From positions 180,917-244,916 of the forward strand of contig JAFIFX010000005.1 in the NCBI GenBank assembly GCA_020831805.1: a stretch of 64,000 nucleotides of DNA, written 5' to 3'. Below, piece after piece: positions 1 through 8,050 of this stretch (the stretch's first letter is position 1; every line of letters starts with the position of its first letter). The position numbers and the translations under genes are program-made. The notes beneath the pieces were generated by a model that did no database searches, was not told where the DNA came from, and saw only the letters and a program-made list of their open reading frames with translations. This stretch comes from Planctomycetota bacterium (GTDB lineage: Bacteria > Planctomycetota > Phycisphaerae > Phycisphaerales > UBA1924).

Positions 1-9
1 ACATGTGCC

Positions 10-513
10 ATGTCTGTCAAACTCGACGATTTACAGAAAGTGTTCGTCTCCCAGCTCAAGGACATCTACAGCGCGGAGAAACAACTCATCCAGGCCCTGC
101 CCAAAATGGAGGCCGGGGCGACCAACCCCAAGCTGAAGAAGGCAATCCGGGACCACCTCGGCCAGACCCGCAACCAGGCCGAACGGATCGAGAAGATCTT
201 CGCCACCCTTGACTTCCGTCCCGGTGGGCATCGGTGCAAGGCCATGGAGGGGCTCATCGAGGAGGGCGCCGAGATCCTCAAGGAGGCCGGGGAGCCCGGA
301 GCCCGCGACGCCGCCATCATCTGCGCGGCCCAGAAGGTCGAGCACTACGAGATCGCCGCCTACGGCACGCTCCGGTCCTATGCCAAGCTGATGGGCATGG
401 ACGACGCCTACGACCTGCTCACCCAATCGCTCGAGGAAGAACGGGCAACGGATGTCGGCCTGACCGAGCTGGCCGAGTCCTCGATCAACCAGCTCGCGAT
501 GCAAGCCGGCTGA
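10..513 (+). CDS. Ferritin-like DUF892 (YciE family) protein
   Basis: This 167-residue protein matches the DUF892/YciE family, a four-helix ferritin-like fold linked to stress responses in other bacteria. The N-terminus reads FVSQLKDIYSAEKQLIQAL, the usual family opening, and the helices carry the expected acidic and histidine positions (E in SAEKQ, HLGQT, KVEHYEIAAYGTL near residue 120, and LEEERATD near 145). Length is normal for the family. The ATG at position 10 is in frame and follows the first bases of the window closely, so its promoter lies outside. The biochemical role is not settled for the family; a di-iron site is likely from the fold. It does not form an operon with the convergent mutL downstream. 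Confidence 0.88.
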   Translation: MSVKLDDLQKVFVSQLKDIYSAEKQLIQALPKMEAGATNPKLKKAIRDHLGQTRNQAERIEKIFATLDFRPGGHRCKAMEGLIEEGAEILKEAGEPGARDAAIICAAQKVEHYEIAAYGTLRSYAKLMGMDDAYDLLTQSLEEERATDVGLTELAESSINQLAMQAG

Positions 514-572
514 TCCCTGCAACCATCTAACCACAGGCCGCCTGCGTGCGCGGCCGCGTGTTTTCTGTGCGT

Positions 573-609
573 GCGACGCCTCCCTCCGGGTGCCTATGGG
601 GGGCGTCGC
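573..609. terminator. Hairpin between convergent genes
   Basis: A 12-bp stem (573-584 with 598-609, one T-G wobble) closes a 13-nt loop between the DUF892 gene and the end of mutL. There is no T-run on either side, so it may be a hairpin-only or Rho-assisted end for both genes. Confidence 0.4.
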
Positions 610-618
610 CGCGCGCGC

Positions 619-2610
619 TCAACGCCGGTCGAACAGCCGCTCCAACTCGGCGATCGTCAGCCGCACCGTGGTCGCCCGGCCGTGCGGGCAGCTCCCGGAG
701 CGTTCGACCGTCTCGCGCAGGCGGAGCAGCTCGTCCATCTCGTCGTCGCTGAGCCGGTCCCCCGCCTTGATCGCGGCCTTGCAGGCCATCATGTCCAGGA
801 CCTCGTGCAGGGCTTCCTCGCTGCCGGGCGTGAAGCCCTCTTCGACGGCCTTGTCGAGCAACTCCTCGACGAAGGCCCCCGGCTCGACGCCCCGCGACAC
901 CAGGAAGGTCGGCACCGCGCGCACGCCGACGGACTTCGGGCCCAGCGCCGCGATCTCGAAGCCCAGCCGGTCGAACAGCGGCGTCAGTTCCTCGAGGGCC
1001 CCCACCGTGTCGCGGTTGGACTCGATCACGATGGGTGTGAGCAACTGCTGACGCTCGAGACCGGCGCCGCCGCCGGAGCCGGTCACGCGGGCGAGCAGCT
1101 TCTCGAACATGACGCGCTCGTGCAGCGCGTGCTGGTCGATGATGACCACGCCGTGCGCGTCCTGGGTGACCAGGTAGCTCGAATGGATCTGCAGCACGCG
1201 GTCGGCCGGGCGGACGCGGGGCATCTCGCCCTCCGGCGTTCCGTGCCGGCTCTCCTGCTCGTGCCGTTCTGAGCCGGCGAATGTCCCGGGCAGCGGCTCG
1301 TCAAGCACCTTGCGGATCTCGGCGCGCAGCCGCTCGGGCTCGTCGTCCTGCGGCGTTTCGGGCGCGGGCCGCGACTTGAGGAACTCGACCAGCCGGTCGA
1401 CCTGCTGCTCGACCGGCATCGGCGGCCGGGTCGCCGGGGGCAGGATGGCCATCGGCCCCCCGCCCGATCCCAGGCCCGGCAGGCGCTGCAACGCCGTGGG
1501 CGTGACATCGGCCTTGCCCAGCGCATCCCGCACGCCGTGGTAGATCGCCCGGTGGACCATGGACTGGTCGCGGAAGCGGACTTCCAGCTTGGCCGGGTGG
1601 ACATTGACATCCACGGCCGAGGGCGACATCTCGATCATCAGGACCGCCGTGGGATGCCGCCCCGGCTCGATCAGGCCGCGGTAGGCCTCGCGCAGGGCGT
1701 GCTGGACGGTGCGGTCGCGGATGGTGCGCCCGTTGAGGAACAGGTGCTGGGCCTTGGCGGTGGCGCGGGCGATGGAGGGCAGGCCGACGAGGCCCCAGAC
1801 GACCACGCCGCGGGCGTCGCCCATGCGGTCCACCGAGACCTCGAGCAACTGGTCTTCGAGTTCCTTGCCCAGCAGGGCCACGGCCCGCTCGCGCGGGGAC
1901 TGGCCGGGCGGCAGGTCGAGCCGGGGCGTGCCGTCGCACACGCAGCGGACCGCCAGGGCCGGGTGGGCCATGGCCAGGTCCTTGAGCCAGTCCAGGCAGC
2001 GGGTCTGCTCGGTGCCGGGCGTGCGCAGGAACTTGCGCCGGGCCGGGGTGTTGAAGAACAGGTTGCGGACCTCCACCGTGGTGCCGACCGCCCGGGCGGC
2101 GGGGCGGGGGTCGGCCTCGTGTTCTCCCTCGACCGCGATCTCGCGCCCCTCCGGCTCGCCCGCGGCCCGCGACACGATCCGCAGGCGCGAGACCGAGGCG
2201 ATCGAGGCCAACGCCTCGCCGCGGAAGCCCATGGTCCCGATGCGGTCCAGATCCTCGGCGGCGGCGATCTTGCTGGTGGCGTGCGGCGCGACGGCCAGCG
2301 GCATCTGGTCCGGCGGGATGCCGTAGCCGTCGTCGGAGACGCGGATGAGTTCGACGCCGCCGCCCTCCAGGTCGACCACGATACGGTTCGCCCCGGCGTC
2401 GATGGCGTTCTCGACGACCTCCTTGACCACGGAGGCGGGTCGTTCGATGACCTCGCCGGCGGCGATCTGGTTGACCAGCAAGGGGGGCAGGCGACGGATC
2501 GCCGCGCGGGCTTCGGCGGCCGGTTGGGGCGCGGAGTCGGCGTTTGGGATGGTCCCCTCCGTGGGCATCCGCAATCGTACGCCATCGGGCCCGCGGACCG
2601 GTCGGAACAC
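619..2610 (-). CDS. mutL: DNA mismatch repair protein MutL (endonuclease type)
   Basis: MutL couples MutS mismatch recognition to strand incision. The 663-residue protein has the GHKL ATPase motifs in the N-terminal half: ENAIDAGA (67-74), DDGYGI (93-98) and GFRGEAL (128-134). A Pro-rich linker follows, then the C-terminal dimerisation domain. That domain carries the complete DQHA-x2-E-x4-E endonuclease motif (DQHALHERVMFE, 492-503), plus ACKAAIKAGD and SCPHGRAT. This is the pattern of nicking MutL proteins in organisms without MutH/Dam. The ATG at 2610 is only 33 bp from the divergent HIT gene; an in-frame ATG at 2568 (MPTEGT) is an equally plausible start, since the conserved region begins only at IRRLPPLLVNQIAAGEV. 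Confidence 0.96.
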   Translation of the reverse strand: MFRPVRGPDGVRLRMPTEGTIPNADSAPQPAAEARAAIRRLPPLLVNQIAAGEVIERPASVVKEVVENAIDAGANRIVVDLEGGGVELIRVSDDGYGIPPDQMPLAVAPHATSKIAAAEDLDRIGTMGFRGEALASIASVSRLRIVSRAAGEPEGREIAVEGEHEADPRPAARAVGTTVEVRNLFFNTPARRKFLRTPGTEQTRCLDWLKDLAMAHPALAVRCVCDGTPRLDLPPGQSPRERAVALLGKELEDQLLEVSVDRMGDARGVVVWGLVGLPSIARATAKAQHLFLNGRTIRDRTVQHALREAYRGLIEPGRHPTAVLMIEMSPSAVDVNVHPAKLEVRFRDQSMVHRAIYHGVRDALGKADVTPTALQRLPGLGSGGGPMAILPPATRPPMPVEQQVDRLVEFLKSRPAPETPQDDEPERLRAEIRKVLDEPLPGTFAGSERHEQESRHGTPEGEMPRVRPADRVLQIHSSYLVTQDAHGVVIIDQHALHERVMFEKLLARVTGSGGGAGLERQQLLTPIVIESNRDTVGALEELTPLFDRLGFEIAALGPKSVGVRAVPTFLVSRGVEPGAFVEELLDKAVEEGFTPGSEEALHEVLDMMACKAAIKAGDRLSDDEMDELLRLRETVERSGSCPHGRATTVRLTIAELERLFDRR

Positions 2611-2643
2611 GGAATCGCGGGCCCGCCCCCACTACCATCCGCC

Positions 2644-3096
2644 ATGACTGATTCCATTTTTTCGAAAATCATCCGCGGCGAGGTCCCGTCCCACAAGATC
2701 TATGAGGACGACCATGTCATCGCCATCCTCGATATCGCCCCACTCTCCGAGGGCCACGCCCTCGTCATCCCCAAGGAGCCGGCCGAGACGATCGACACGC
2801 TGTCCGACGAGTACGCGGCCGCGGTGGGCAAGGTCCTGCCCCGCATCGTCCGGGCCCTGAAGAAGGTCACCGGGGCCGAGGCGGTGAACATCCTGCAGAA
2901 CAACGGCGCCGACGCCAACCAGGCCGTGCCCCATGTCCACTTCCATGTCATCCCCCGCTTCAAGGGCCGCGGCAACCCAGTGCAGGGCAAGCCGGACAAG
3001 GAGAACGGCCCGGGTCTGGAGTTCTCGTGGAAGCCGGGCACCCTCACGAAGGAAGAGGCCGTGGAGATTGGCAAGCACATCAAGCGGCTGCTCTGA
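2644..3096 (+). CDS. HIT family nucleotide hydrolase
   Basis: A 150-residue HINT/Hit-type histidine triad protein. It opens with the family signature SIFSKIIRGEVPSHKIYEDD and has the triad HVHFHV at residues 97-102 followed by IPR. Such enzymes hydrolyse AMP-lysine or dinucleoside polyphosphate-like substrates; the true substrate cannot be read from sequence. The frame stays open far upstream, across mutL on the other strand, but the ATG at 2644 gives the exact family start and length. It is divergent from mutL, so the two share a very short promoter region. Confidence 0.93.
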   Translation: MTDSIFSKIIRGEVPSHKIYEDDHVIAILDIAPLSEGHALVIPKEPAETIDTLSDEYAAAVGKVLPRIVRALKKVTGAEAVNILQNNGADANQAVPHVHFHVIPRFKGRGNPVQGKPDKENGPGLEFSWKPGTLTKEEAVEIGKHIKRLL

Positions 3097-3148
3097 GGAC
3101 GGTTCTCGTACTCCGGTTTTCTCCTGCTGACTTCGGGTACCCACAGCC

Positions 3149-3508
3149 ATGGATGATTCGTACTTCATTCTTGCTGAAGCGGCGCGTCCGGATTGGCTGA
3201 CCTACCCGAGGTCATTCCGTCGTTTGGTGGAACAAGGGCTCGTTGACCTCACCCCGTGGCATCTCATGGAAGGTGAACGGGCTCTGGAACACGCCCGCGG
3301 CTTGGCAACCAGGTACAAGAATCGCACGCTTTTCCCGTTTGCTTACCGGCAGGACTGCGACGATGTCGCCTGCTGGGAAATGGGCCACGGAGAGAGAGTC
3401 TTCATCGTGCACGACTTTGCTTCCCCCGGTTTCGAGGACGATGGAAACTTTGAGAATGTCTGGGCATGGTTTCGGATGGCGGTTGAGGAAACCGCTGGCT
3501 GGGAATGA
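3149..3508 (+). CDS. SMI1/KNR4-like (SUKH) family protein
   Basis: A 119-residue protein resembling a small branch of the SMI1/KNR4 (SUKH) family. The supporting order of motifs is YPRSFRRLVEQGLVDLTPWH near the N-terminus, LFPFAYRQDCDDVACWE in the middle, HDFASPGFE near 95, and VWAWFRMAVEE at the end. SUKH proteins include immunity proteins of contact-dependent toxin systems, but many small solitary members have no known role. No toxin gene is visible nearby. Base composition is clearly less GC-rich than the flanking genes and the gene sits before a long gap with a dispersed hairpin repeat, which fits acquisition by transfer. Confidence 0.62.
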   Translation: MDDSYFILAEAARPDWLTYPRSFRRLVEQGLVDLTPWHLMEGERALEHARGLATRYKNRTLFPFAYRQDCDDVACWEMGHGERVFIVHDFASPGFEDDGNFENVWAWFRMAVEETAGWE

Positions 3509-3899
3509 CACAGGCCATGGAACCCGGCGTAAGCGATGATTGAGACGATCGCTGACCCGCACGGATCACGCCCGAAAGCGGAGGTGGCCCGTATGAACAA
3601 GCCGCGCCCGGCAGGAAGCGGCCCCTCGCCCGCGATGCCTCCAACACGGGTGGAGGCTGAACGGCGACCGTACCACAACCACCAATCCGGAACCCACCTT
3701 TGACGCGCGCATGAATGGACCGCGACGACCGGAACCCGGGCGTGCTGTTGGACTTCTTCGGTCACATGCATGCGCCTTGTAGTAGGCGTGCTCTTCGAAG
3801 ACGAAGAGCACGGCACCGAAAACGAAGCTCGCCAAAATGAAGCGGATGACCTCGCTCGGAATTCAGGACTTTGGTTCGTTTTTGGCGCGCGTGGTCCGC
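3509..3899. other. 391-bp gap without a convincing gene
   Basis: No open frame here has a ribosome binding site or a recognisable product. The stretch is less GC-rich than the chromosome around it and contains copy 1 of the dispersed hairpin repeat (3788-3817). Confidence 0.6.
3788..3817 (+). repeat. Dispersed hairpin repeat, copy 1
   Basis: Arms GTGCTCTTCG and CGAAGAGCAC form a perfect 10-bp stem with the 4-nt loop AAGA, followed by GGCACC. The same 30-nt element occurs at 36322 and 36988 in the same orientation. It has no T-run, so a classical terminator is unlikely. Confidence 0.85.
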
Positions 3900-4706
3900 T
3901 TACTCCGTGCGCGGCTTCTTGCGTTGGTCCGCGATCGCTCGATCCACCGGAAGTTCTCGTCCGTTGATTGAGATCATGCCGAGCGGATCCAGCGCGGTGA
4001 CCGTGCCCTCGATGCGCTCGTTGTCGATGACGAAGGCACGCTCCGTGCCGGTCACGGCGTCGTGGGCGGCCCAGTGTTCGCGGACCGCGTCGTCATCGGC
4101 CCTGAGCCAATCGCTCATGGCGGTGATCAGGTCGATCGCCAGCATCAGCCGGTTGGTCTTGCCGCCGAGAATCGCCAGCGATGTAGCGTCCGGCAGGCCG
4201 GCCGCGTCCAGGTCCGGCGCGGACTGGTGGACATTGATCCCGATGCCGATCAGGGCGACGCCGTCGCGCCGTTCGATGAGCACGCCGGCGAGTTTGCGAT
4301 CGCCCGATCCATCCCGCGCGACGATGTCGTTGGGCCACTTGATGCGGATGTCCACGGGAGGGGGCGGGGCGTGCAGGCGGCAGGCGTCCAGCGCGGCCAG
4401 GCCGGCGCGGGCGGACAGCGCGACATCGGGCGTCCGCGTGGGCAGGGCGAAGGACATGGGCAGCGTCGACCCCGCGCCGTCGTGCCAGCGTCGGCCGCGC
4501 TGGCCGCGCCCGGCGGTCTGTTCCGACGCGATGACCGCCACGCCCGCATCGGGCAGGCGGTGGCGCCACGCCGCGGCCTGCGTGCTGGCGGTGCGGGCGT
4601 AGACGAACACCCGCGACACGCAGCAGTCCGGGAGGTTGGGCAGGGCGGACTCGATCGTGTCGGTCCAGCCGGTGATGTCCTCGGGCGCGATCGGTTCGGG
4701 CGTCAC
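3900..4706 (-). CDS. birA: Biotin--[acetyl-CoA-carboxylase] ligase (no DNA-binding domain)
   Basis: This 268-residue enzyme activates biotin as biotinyl-AMP and transfers it to the biotin carboxyl carrier protein, feeding fatty-acid synthesis. Catalytic-domain motifs are all present: GRGQRGRRW (66-74, biotin/AMP loop), KWPNDI (123-128), KLAGVLIE (138-145) and GIGINV (154-159), with a small SH3-like C-terminal region. The N-terminal winged helix of E. coli BirA is missing, so it is a class I ligase without repressor function. It is translationally coupled to nadC by a 4-nt ATGA overlap. Confidence 0.94.
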   Translation of the reverse strand: MTPEPIAPEDITGWTDTIESALPNLPDCCVSRVFVYARTASTQAAAWRHRLPDAGVAVIASEQTAGRGQRGRRWHDGAGSTLPMSFALPTRTPDVALSARAGLAALDACRLHAPPPPVDIRIKWPNDIVARDGSGDRKLAGVLIERRDGVALIGIGINVHQSAPDLDAAGLPDATSLAILGGKTNRLMLAIDLITAMSDWLRADDDAVREHWAAHDAVTGTERAFVIDNERIEGTVTALDPLGMISINGRELPVDRAIADQRKKPRTE

Positions 4707-5653
4707 GGTCCCACCGCGTCCAGGCCCAGGTCCAGTGAGACCGCCTGGTGGGTCAGGCCGCCGACGGAGATGCGGTCCACGCCGGTCTCGGCGATGGCGC
4801 CGACGGTGTCGATCGTCACGCCTCCGGAGGCCTCGAGGATCAGGCTCGGGGCGCGCTGGTCGCGCCGGCGGGCCGCTTCGCGCATGGCGTCCGGCGGCAT
4901 GTTGTCGAGCAGGACCATGTCGATCAGGCCGGTCGGCAGCGTGAGGAGATGGTCGAGCTGCTCGAGGGTGTCGACCTCGGCCTGGACGAAGCGGAGCACG
5001 CCGCCCGCGCTCTTGGCCCGCGCGGCGACGCGGGCGAGCATCGCGGTGAGATCCTCGGGGTCGACGCCGGCGATGTGGTTGTCCTTGATGAGGACGGCGT
5101 CGTAGAGCCCGAGCCGGTGGCAGAGGCCCCCGCCGCAGCGGACGGCGTACTTCTCGAGCAGGCGCATGCCCGGGGTGGTCTTGCGGGTGTCGCAGACGCG
5201 GGCCCCGGTCCCGTCGACCGCTCGGACAAAGGCGGCGGTGCGGGTGGCCACGCCGCTGAGCCGGGCGACGAGGTTGAGCAGGGTGCGTTCGATGCGGACG
5301 ATGGCGCGGGCGCTGCCCTCCAGCTCCGCCAGGGCGTCTCCCGGACGGATCGGCTCGGCGTCGTTTCGCAGGCTGGTCAGGGCGATGGGCTCGCCCTCCT
5401 CGGCGAAGACGGAGATGACCTCAGGGATGAAGGCCAGGCCCGCGGAGACACCGGTCGAGCGGGCGGCCAGACGCACGCGCCGCCGGTCGGACCGCTCGAA
5501 GGCCAGCTCCCCGGTCAGATCGCGGGGCGGGACGCCCAGGTCCTCGTCCTTGGCCAACTCGAGCAGGCGCCGGACCTGGCCCGTGCGGGAAACCGCGCCG
5601 GCCAACTCGGGCAGGGGGACGGCGTTGGGGTCGATGGTGTCGATCGTCCGCAT
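4703..5653 (-). CDS. nadC: Nicotinate-nucleotide pyrophosphorylase (carboxylating)
   Basis: NadC converts quinolinate and PRPP to nicotinate mononucleotide in de novo NAD synthesis. The 316-residue protein has the QPRTase signatures RTLLN (123-127), DTRKTTPGMR (155-164), CHRLGLYDAVLIKDNH (178-193) and the C-terminal LEASGGVTIDTV sheet/phosphate site followed by GVDRISVGGLTH. Length is slightly above the usual 280-300 residues because of a short N-terminal extension. It is the first gene of a nadC-birA pair with overlapping stop and start codons. Confidence 0.96.
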   Translation of the reverse strand: MRTIDTIDPNAVPLPELAGAVSRTGQVRRLLELAKDEDLGVPPRDLTGELAFERSDRRRVRLAARSTGVSAGLAFIPEVISVFAEEGEPIALTSLRNDAEPIRPGDALAELEGSARAIVRIERTLLNLVARLSGVATRTAAFVRAVDGTGARVCDTRKTTPGMRLLEKYAVRCGGGLCHRLGLYDAVLIKDNHIAGVDPEDLTAMLARVAARAKSAGGVLRFVQAEVDTLEQLDHLLTLPTGLIDMVLLDNMPPDAMREAARRRDQRAPSLILEASGGVTIDTVGAIAETGVDRISVGGLTHQAVSLDLGLDAVGP

Positions 5654-5775
5654 CGGGCGATGCTACGCGGGCCGGTTTCCTATGATGCCCGCCCAGGGGC
5701 GGCGCGGGGTTCGCCCGGACAATCGAGCCCAGTATTTCCCGGCTCCGAGAGCCGAGATGGATCAAAGGAGTCGGC

Positions 5776-6558
5776 ATGGGTCTTCTGGATGGCAAGCAGG
5801 GTCTGATCGTCGGGGTCGCCAACGACCGCTCGTACGCGTGGCACATCGCCAACGCCCTGACCGAGCACGGGGCGACCTGCGCCTACTCGCACATCCCCGG
5901 CGAGAAGAACGAGCGGCGGACGGGCAAGGCCGCCGAGAAGATCACCCCCGACCCCTGGCTGTGCCCCTGCGACGCGGGCCAGGACGAGGACCTGGACGCG
6001 CTCTTTGAGCGGTATAAGAAGGATTTCCCCCGTCTGGACTTCCTGGTCCACTCCATCGCGTTCGCGGACCGGGAGTGGCTCCAGCCCGGCAAGTTCTGCC
6101 ACACGCCCCGCAAGGCCTATCTCGACGCGGTCGACATCTCGGCCTTCACCCTCTCGGCCATGGCCGGTCGGGCCAAGGAGCAGATGAGCGCGGGCGGCGG
6201 CGGGTCGATCATGGCGATGAGCTACTACGGCTCGGAGAAGGTCGTCCCCGGGTACAACGTGATGGGCGTTGCCAAGGCGGCTTTGGAAGCAACCGGCCGT
6301 TACCTGGCCTTCGAGCTGGGCGAGTTCAACATCCGGGTGAACACCATCTCCGGGGGATACCTGAGGACGCTGGCCAGCTCGGCCGTGGGCGGCGTGGACA
6401 TGATGGACGAGGCCGCCCGGACCAAGGGCCCACTCCGCCGGGGGGTCGAGGGGGCCGATGTGGGCAAGACCGCGGTCTACCTGGCCAGCGACCTGGGCAG
6501 CGGCGTGACCGGCGAGAACATCTATGTGGACTGCGGGATGAACATCCTGGGGATCTGA
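5776..6558 (+). CDS. fabI: Enoyl-[acyl-carrier-protein] reductase (NADH), FabI type
   Basis: FabI performs the last reduction of fatty-acid elongation. The 260-residue protein begins with the FabI-type nucleotide fold (GLIVGVANDRSYAWHIA). It has HSIAFA (92-97) and the FabI-specific pair Y150 and Y160-x6-K167 (YYGSEKVVPGYNVMGVAK). It ends with SDLGSGVTGENIYVDCG. A strong AAAGGAG lies 6-11 nt before the ATG. The gene stands alone, followed directly by a good intrinsic terminator. The FabI-type active site is the form targeted by triclosan-like inhibitors in other bacteria. Confidence 0.96.
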   Translation: MGLLDGKQGLIVGVANDRSYAWHIANALTEHGATCAYSHIPGEKNERRTGKAAEKITPDPWLCPCDAGQDEDLDALFERYKKDFPRLDFLVHSIAFADREWLQPGKFCHTPRKAYLDAVDISAFTLSAMAGRAKEQMSAGGGGSIMAMSYYGSEKVVPGYNVMGVAKAALEATGRYLAFELGEFNIRVNTISGGYLRTLASSAVGGVDMMDEAARTKGPLRRGVEGADVGKTAVYLASDLGSGVTGENIYVDCGMNILGI

Positions 6559-6588
6559 GGACGAGGTCCGGTCAAGCATGAACCCTCT

Positions 6589-6612
6589 AACCCTCCGAGC
6601 GGAGGGTTTTTT
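6589..6612 (+). terminator. Intrinsic terminator after fabI
   Basis: An 8-bp stem (AACCCTCC with GGAGGGTT, loop GAGC) runs directly into TTTTTT, 30 nt after the fabI stop. Confidence 0.9.
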
Positions 6613-6792
6613 GGTGGATGGGCCCTGCGCAGAAATGGTCGCCGCGCAAGGTTTTACGGCTGAGGGATTCACCTTCTTTGTCGAATCGGACCTTTTCTAA
6701 GGACTTCGCTGGCATCGATGGTTTTAGGGGGCATATTCCCGGTACGAGCATCGCCCGATATTCGGGCGGTCGCAACCACATGGGAGTGTGCG

Positions 6793-7491
6793 ATGAGAGA
6801 TGCAAAAATTCTGATGGGAGTCGCGGCTTCGGCCTTGCTCGCCGGCTCGGCTTTGGCCGGGATCGGGAATCCGGGCGAGCCGATGTTCCTGATCGCCGAC
6901 TCGTACGATGACTACGCGGGGAACCAGGGCGAGAACGGCTGGTTCTACGGGTATTACGACGGTTCGAGCTCCAGTCCCTATACGCCGGGCGATTTCAAGC
7001 TCATGAACGCGTGGGATGCGGACAACGAACGCTGGTGGGCGGATAACTCGCCGGGCGGGCCGCTGACGCTGGTTGACGCGGTGTACATGCACCCGTTTAT
7101 CTCTGTGGACTCAGAGGGCGTCGTGAACGAGCAATGGGCAGTGCGGCGGTGGGTCAGCAACATCGACGGGCCGGTTTCGATCCAGGTGGATATCGGAACC
7201 CCTGAGGCTGACCAATCCCCCATTACGGATGGTGTTCGGCTGCATGTCTTTATCGATGGCGTCCGCAAGTCGATCCTGACTCTCCCCGGACAGAGTACGG
7301 GCATGCTCCGTCTGGAGTTGTTCGACATGGTCGCGCAGGGTTCGGTGATCGATTTCGCGATCGACCCGGTCGAAAACTCGTTCTTTGACGCGACACGGTT
7401 CTCGGCGGTGATCATGAGCACCGTGCCCACGCCCGCCTCTGTGGCGCTGTTCGGCTTCGGGGCGCTGGCGGTCTCCCGTCGCCGCCGATAA
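6793..7491 (+). CDS. PEP-CTERM-like secreted protein, paralogue A
   Basis: A 232-residue exported protein of unknown function. The ATG at 6793 gives a signal peptide (MRDAKILMGVAASALLAGSA) ending in an AxA-like site and follows GGGAG. The mature part starts LIADSYDDYAGNQGENGWFYGYY. It continues with aromatic, Gly- and Asp-rich sequence containing YMHPF, RRWVSN and FFDATRF. The C-terminus is a PEP-CTERM-like sorting tail: VPTP, a hydrophobic stretch, then SRRRR. In this class such tails are recognised by exosortase and the protein is delivered to the cell surface or matrix. It shares its core motifs with the gene at 8051, so the two are diverged tandem duplicates. An earlier in-frame start is possible but would bury the signal peptide. 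Confidence 0.85.
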   Translation: MRDAKILMGVAASALLAGSALAGIGNPGEPMFLIADSYDDYAGNQGENGWFYGYYDGSSSSPYTPGDFKLMNAWDADNERWWADNSPGGPLTLVDAVYMHPFISVDSEGVVNEQWAVRRWVSNIDGPVSIQVDIGTPEADQSPITDGVRLHVFIDGVRKSILTLPGQSTGMLRLELFDMVAQGSVIDFAIDPVENSFFDATRFSAVIMSTVPTPASVALFGFGALAVSRRRR

Positions 7492-7515
7492 CCCGGCGTT
7501 CTCCAAGGAAAATTA

Positions 7516-7545
7516 CCCGCGCCGGCTGGTCCGGCGCGGGTTTTT
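7516..7545 (+). terminator. Intrinsic terminator after PEP-CTERM gene A
   Basis: A perfect 10-bp stem (CCCGCGCCGG with CCGGCGCGGG, loop CTGGT) followed by TTTTT, 24 nt after the stop codon. Confidence 0.93.
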
Positions 7546-7562
7546 ATGTCGATATAGATTCT

Positions 7563-7856
7563 GTGTTCGATCCCGTAACCAACCTGATCTCGACCCAGGC
7601 CGCCCGGCGGGCGGCGATGGCCAGGCGTCCGCAGGAACAGCGGACGCGGGAAGCGGAAAAGGGCGGCCGGACCGAAGATTTCGGCGATTCGTACGAGAAC
7701 GCGGTCGGGCAGGTCGAGCCGACCCCCGAAACGCGCCGACTGGCCGATGCGGACCAGGAAGACGCCCGGGAGGACCGGTTGGCGCGTGATGGCACGCCCA
7801 ACTCCCGCGGCCAGTCCGATGGGCCTGATGGGCCCGGGCTGGATCTGACCGCCTGA
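7563..7856 (+). CDS. Small hypothetical protein
   Basis: A possible 97-residue soluble protein starting at GTG 7563 and opening MFDPVTNLISTQAARRAAMA. The rest is highly charged (REAEKGGRTEDFGD, RRLADADQEDAREDR) and looks disordered or helical. There is no signal peptide or membrane segment. Codon third positions are GC-rich, as expected for a real gene here. However, there is no good ribosome binding site, and the frame begins just after a terminator, so it needs its own promoter. I do not recognise a function. It lies between two PEP-CTERM paralogues on the same strand but its content does not tie it to them. Confidence 0.5.
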   Translation: MFDPVTNLISTQAARRAAMARRPQEQRTREAEKGGRTEDFGDSYENAVGQVEPTPETRRLADADQEDAREDRLARDGTPNSRGQSDGPDGPGLDLTA

Positions 7857-8050
7857 TCCGGCGGGCGAGGCCTGGCTCTGGCGCGGTCTGATAACTTCAT
7901 GATATCTGAGAAATCTTCCTTCTTGGGTTGCCCCCCGGATTTGGCGTGGCATGTTAATGGCAGAGGGTCGGTCCCGTTTACCCGGTATGGGCAGACGGGC
8001 TGATTCAGAATGGCCGTCACACGACGCCTTTCGCCAAAGGAGGAAGAAGA

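Noticed and set aside
3566..3835. Antisense open frame over the repeat in the 3.5-3.9 kb gap
   Set aside because: No ribosome binding site and no recognisable protein; part of its sequence is simply the translated hairpin repeat.
7930..7955. Possible sigma-54 promoter (TGGC...) before PEP-CTERM gene B
   Set aside because: The spacing and the -12 element do not match the consensus.
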